From Globobulimina sp. (taxonomy: Eukaryota > Foraminifera > Rotaliida), in contig PIVH01000393.1 of the NCBI GenBank assembly GCA_003354225.1, positions 1 to 5,958 of the forward strand: 5,958 nucleotides of DNA, in the 5' to 3' direction. A model generated the notes under the pieces. It did no database searches. It was not told the DNA's origin and saw nothing but the letters and a program-made list of their open reading frames with translations. Shown here piece after piece: positions 5,845 to 5,958 of the stretch. The position numbers and the translations under genes were made by a program. How positions within the stretch are numbered: the first letter of the stretch is position 1; each line of letters starts with the position of its first letter.

Positions 5845-5958
5845 ATGGAAAGTGTGGACTCAAATGCTGAACGCTGCAGAATTTGTTATGAATCTGAGCA
5901 GCCAATGCTTGCTCCGTGTTTATGTTCTGGTGGTTTGAAATTTGTGCACAGAAAATGT
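5845..5958 (+). CDS. RING-CH (MARCH-type) E3 ubiquitin ligase, N-terminal fragment
   Basis: The ATG at 5845 has a favourable context (G at -3, G at +4) and lies three codons after an in-frame TGA (5836-5838). The frame stays open for 38 codons to the window edge. Cysteines and histidine are spaced C11-x2-C14-x10-C25-x-C27-x7-H35-x2-C38, the first six zinc ligands of the C4HC3 RING-CH domain, with CRICYE, PCLCSGGLKFVHRKC and the Gly/Leu/Lys/Val positions typical of the family. Such proteins are E3 ligases that recruit an E2 enzyme and are often membrane-anchored by helices following the domain; those would lie outside this window. The domain at the extreme N terminus is typical of the membrane-bound members. 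The gene is divergent from the aminotransferase. It is partial because the window ends, not because it is broken. Confidence 0.9.
   Translation, partial: MESVDSNAERCRICYESEQPMLAPCLCSGGLKFVHRKC

Noticed and set aside
5717-5938. 73-residue plus-strand ORF spanning the divergent gap
   Set aside because: It overlaps BCAT exon 1 antisense and the RING-CH start in another frame; the RING-CH frame has the exact zinc-ligand spacing.

Overview
The window is nuclear DNA of a eukaryote, most likely a single-celled protist with an AT-rich, compact genome. Two genes carry short GT-AG introns (about 60-71 bp, one of 177 bp), AATAAA signals touch stop codons, intergenic gaps are very small, and no bacterial-type operons or ribosome sites are seen. 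A membrane protein with a long 'PT' (Pro-Thr) stalk recalls surface proteins of stramenopiles and rhizarians, but the sequence alone does not fix the lineage.

Layout. Positions 1-81 may be the tail of an upstream plus-strand ORF (weak). Positions 82-422 are AT-rich non-coding DNA holding a perfect 30-bp inverted repeat (205-281). Positions 423-1595 (+) encode an intronless 390-residue protein with no clear family, apart from a segment near residues 78-118 that resembles the GTPase-binding region of formins. Positions 1596-2109 are the shared 3' flank of two convergent genes, with a GT-rich tract. Positions 2110-4221 (-) form a four-exon gene, assembled here by splice-site reasoning into about 639 residues: signal peptide, Cys- and aromatic-rich ectodomain, Pro/Thr stalk, one membrane segment and a short acidic tail. 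Only 110 bp separate it from 4332-5797 (-), a three-exon branched-chain amino acid aminotransferase (407 residues after splicing, with a likely mitochondrial presequence). Just 47 bp from its ATG, a divergent gene starts at 5845 (+) and runs off the window. Its 38 visible residues hold the first six metal ligands of a RING-CH (MARCH-type) E3 ubiquitin ligase domain.

The genes do not form an obvious pathway: one metabolic enzyme, one surface protein, one ubiquitin ligase and one unknown, possibly cytoskeletal, protein lie side by side. The least ordinary items are the surface protein, the formin-like orphan, the hairpin, and one splice junction where a 71-bp intron competes with a one-base frameshift as the explanation. 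No bacterial defence system, CRISPR array, transposase gene, tRNA or rRNA was seen.
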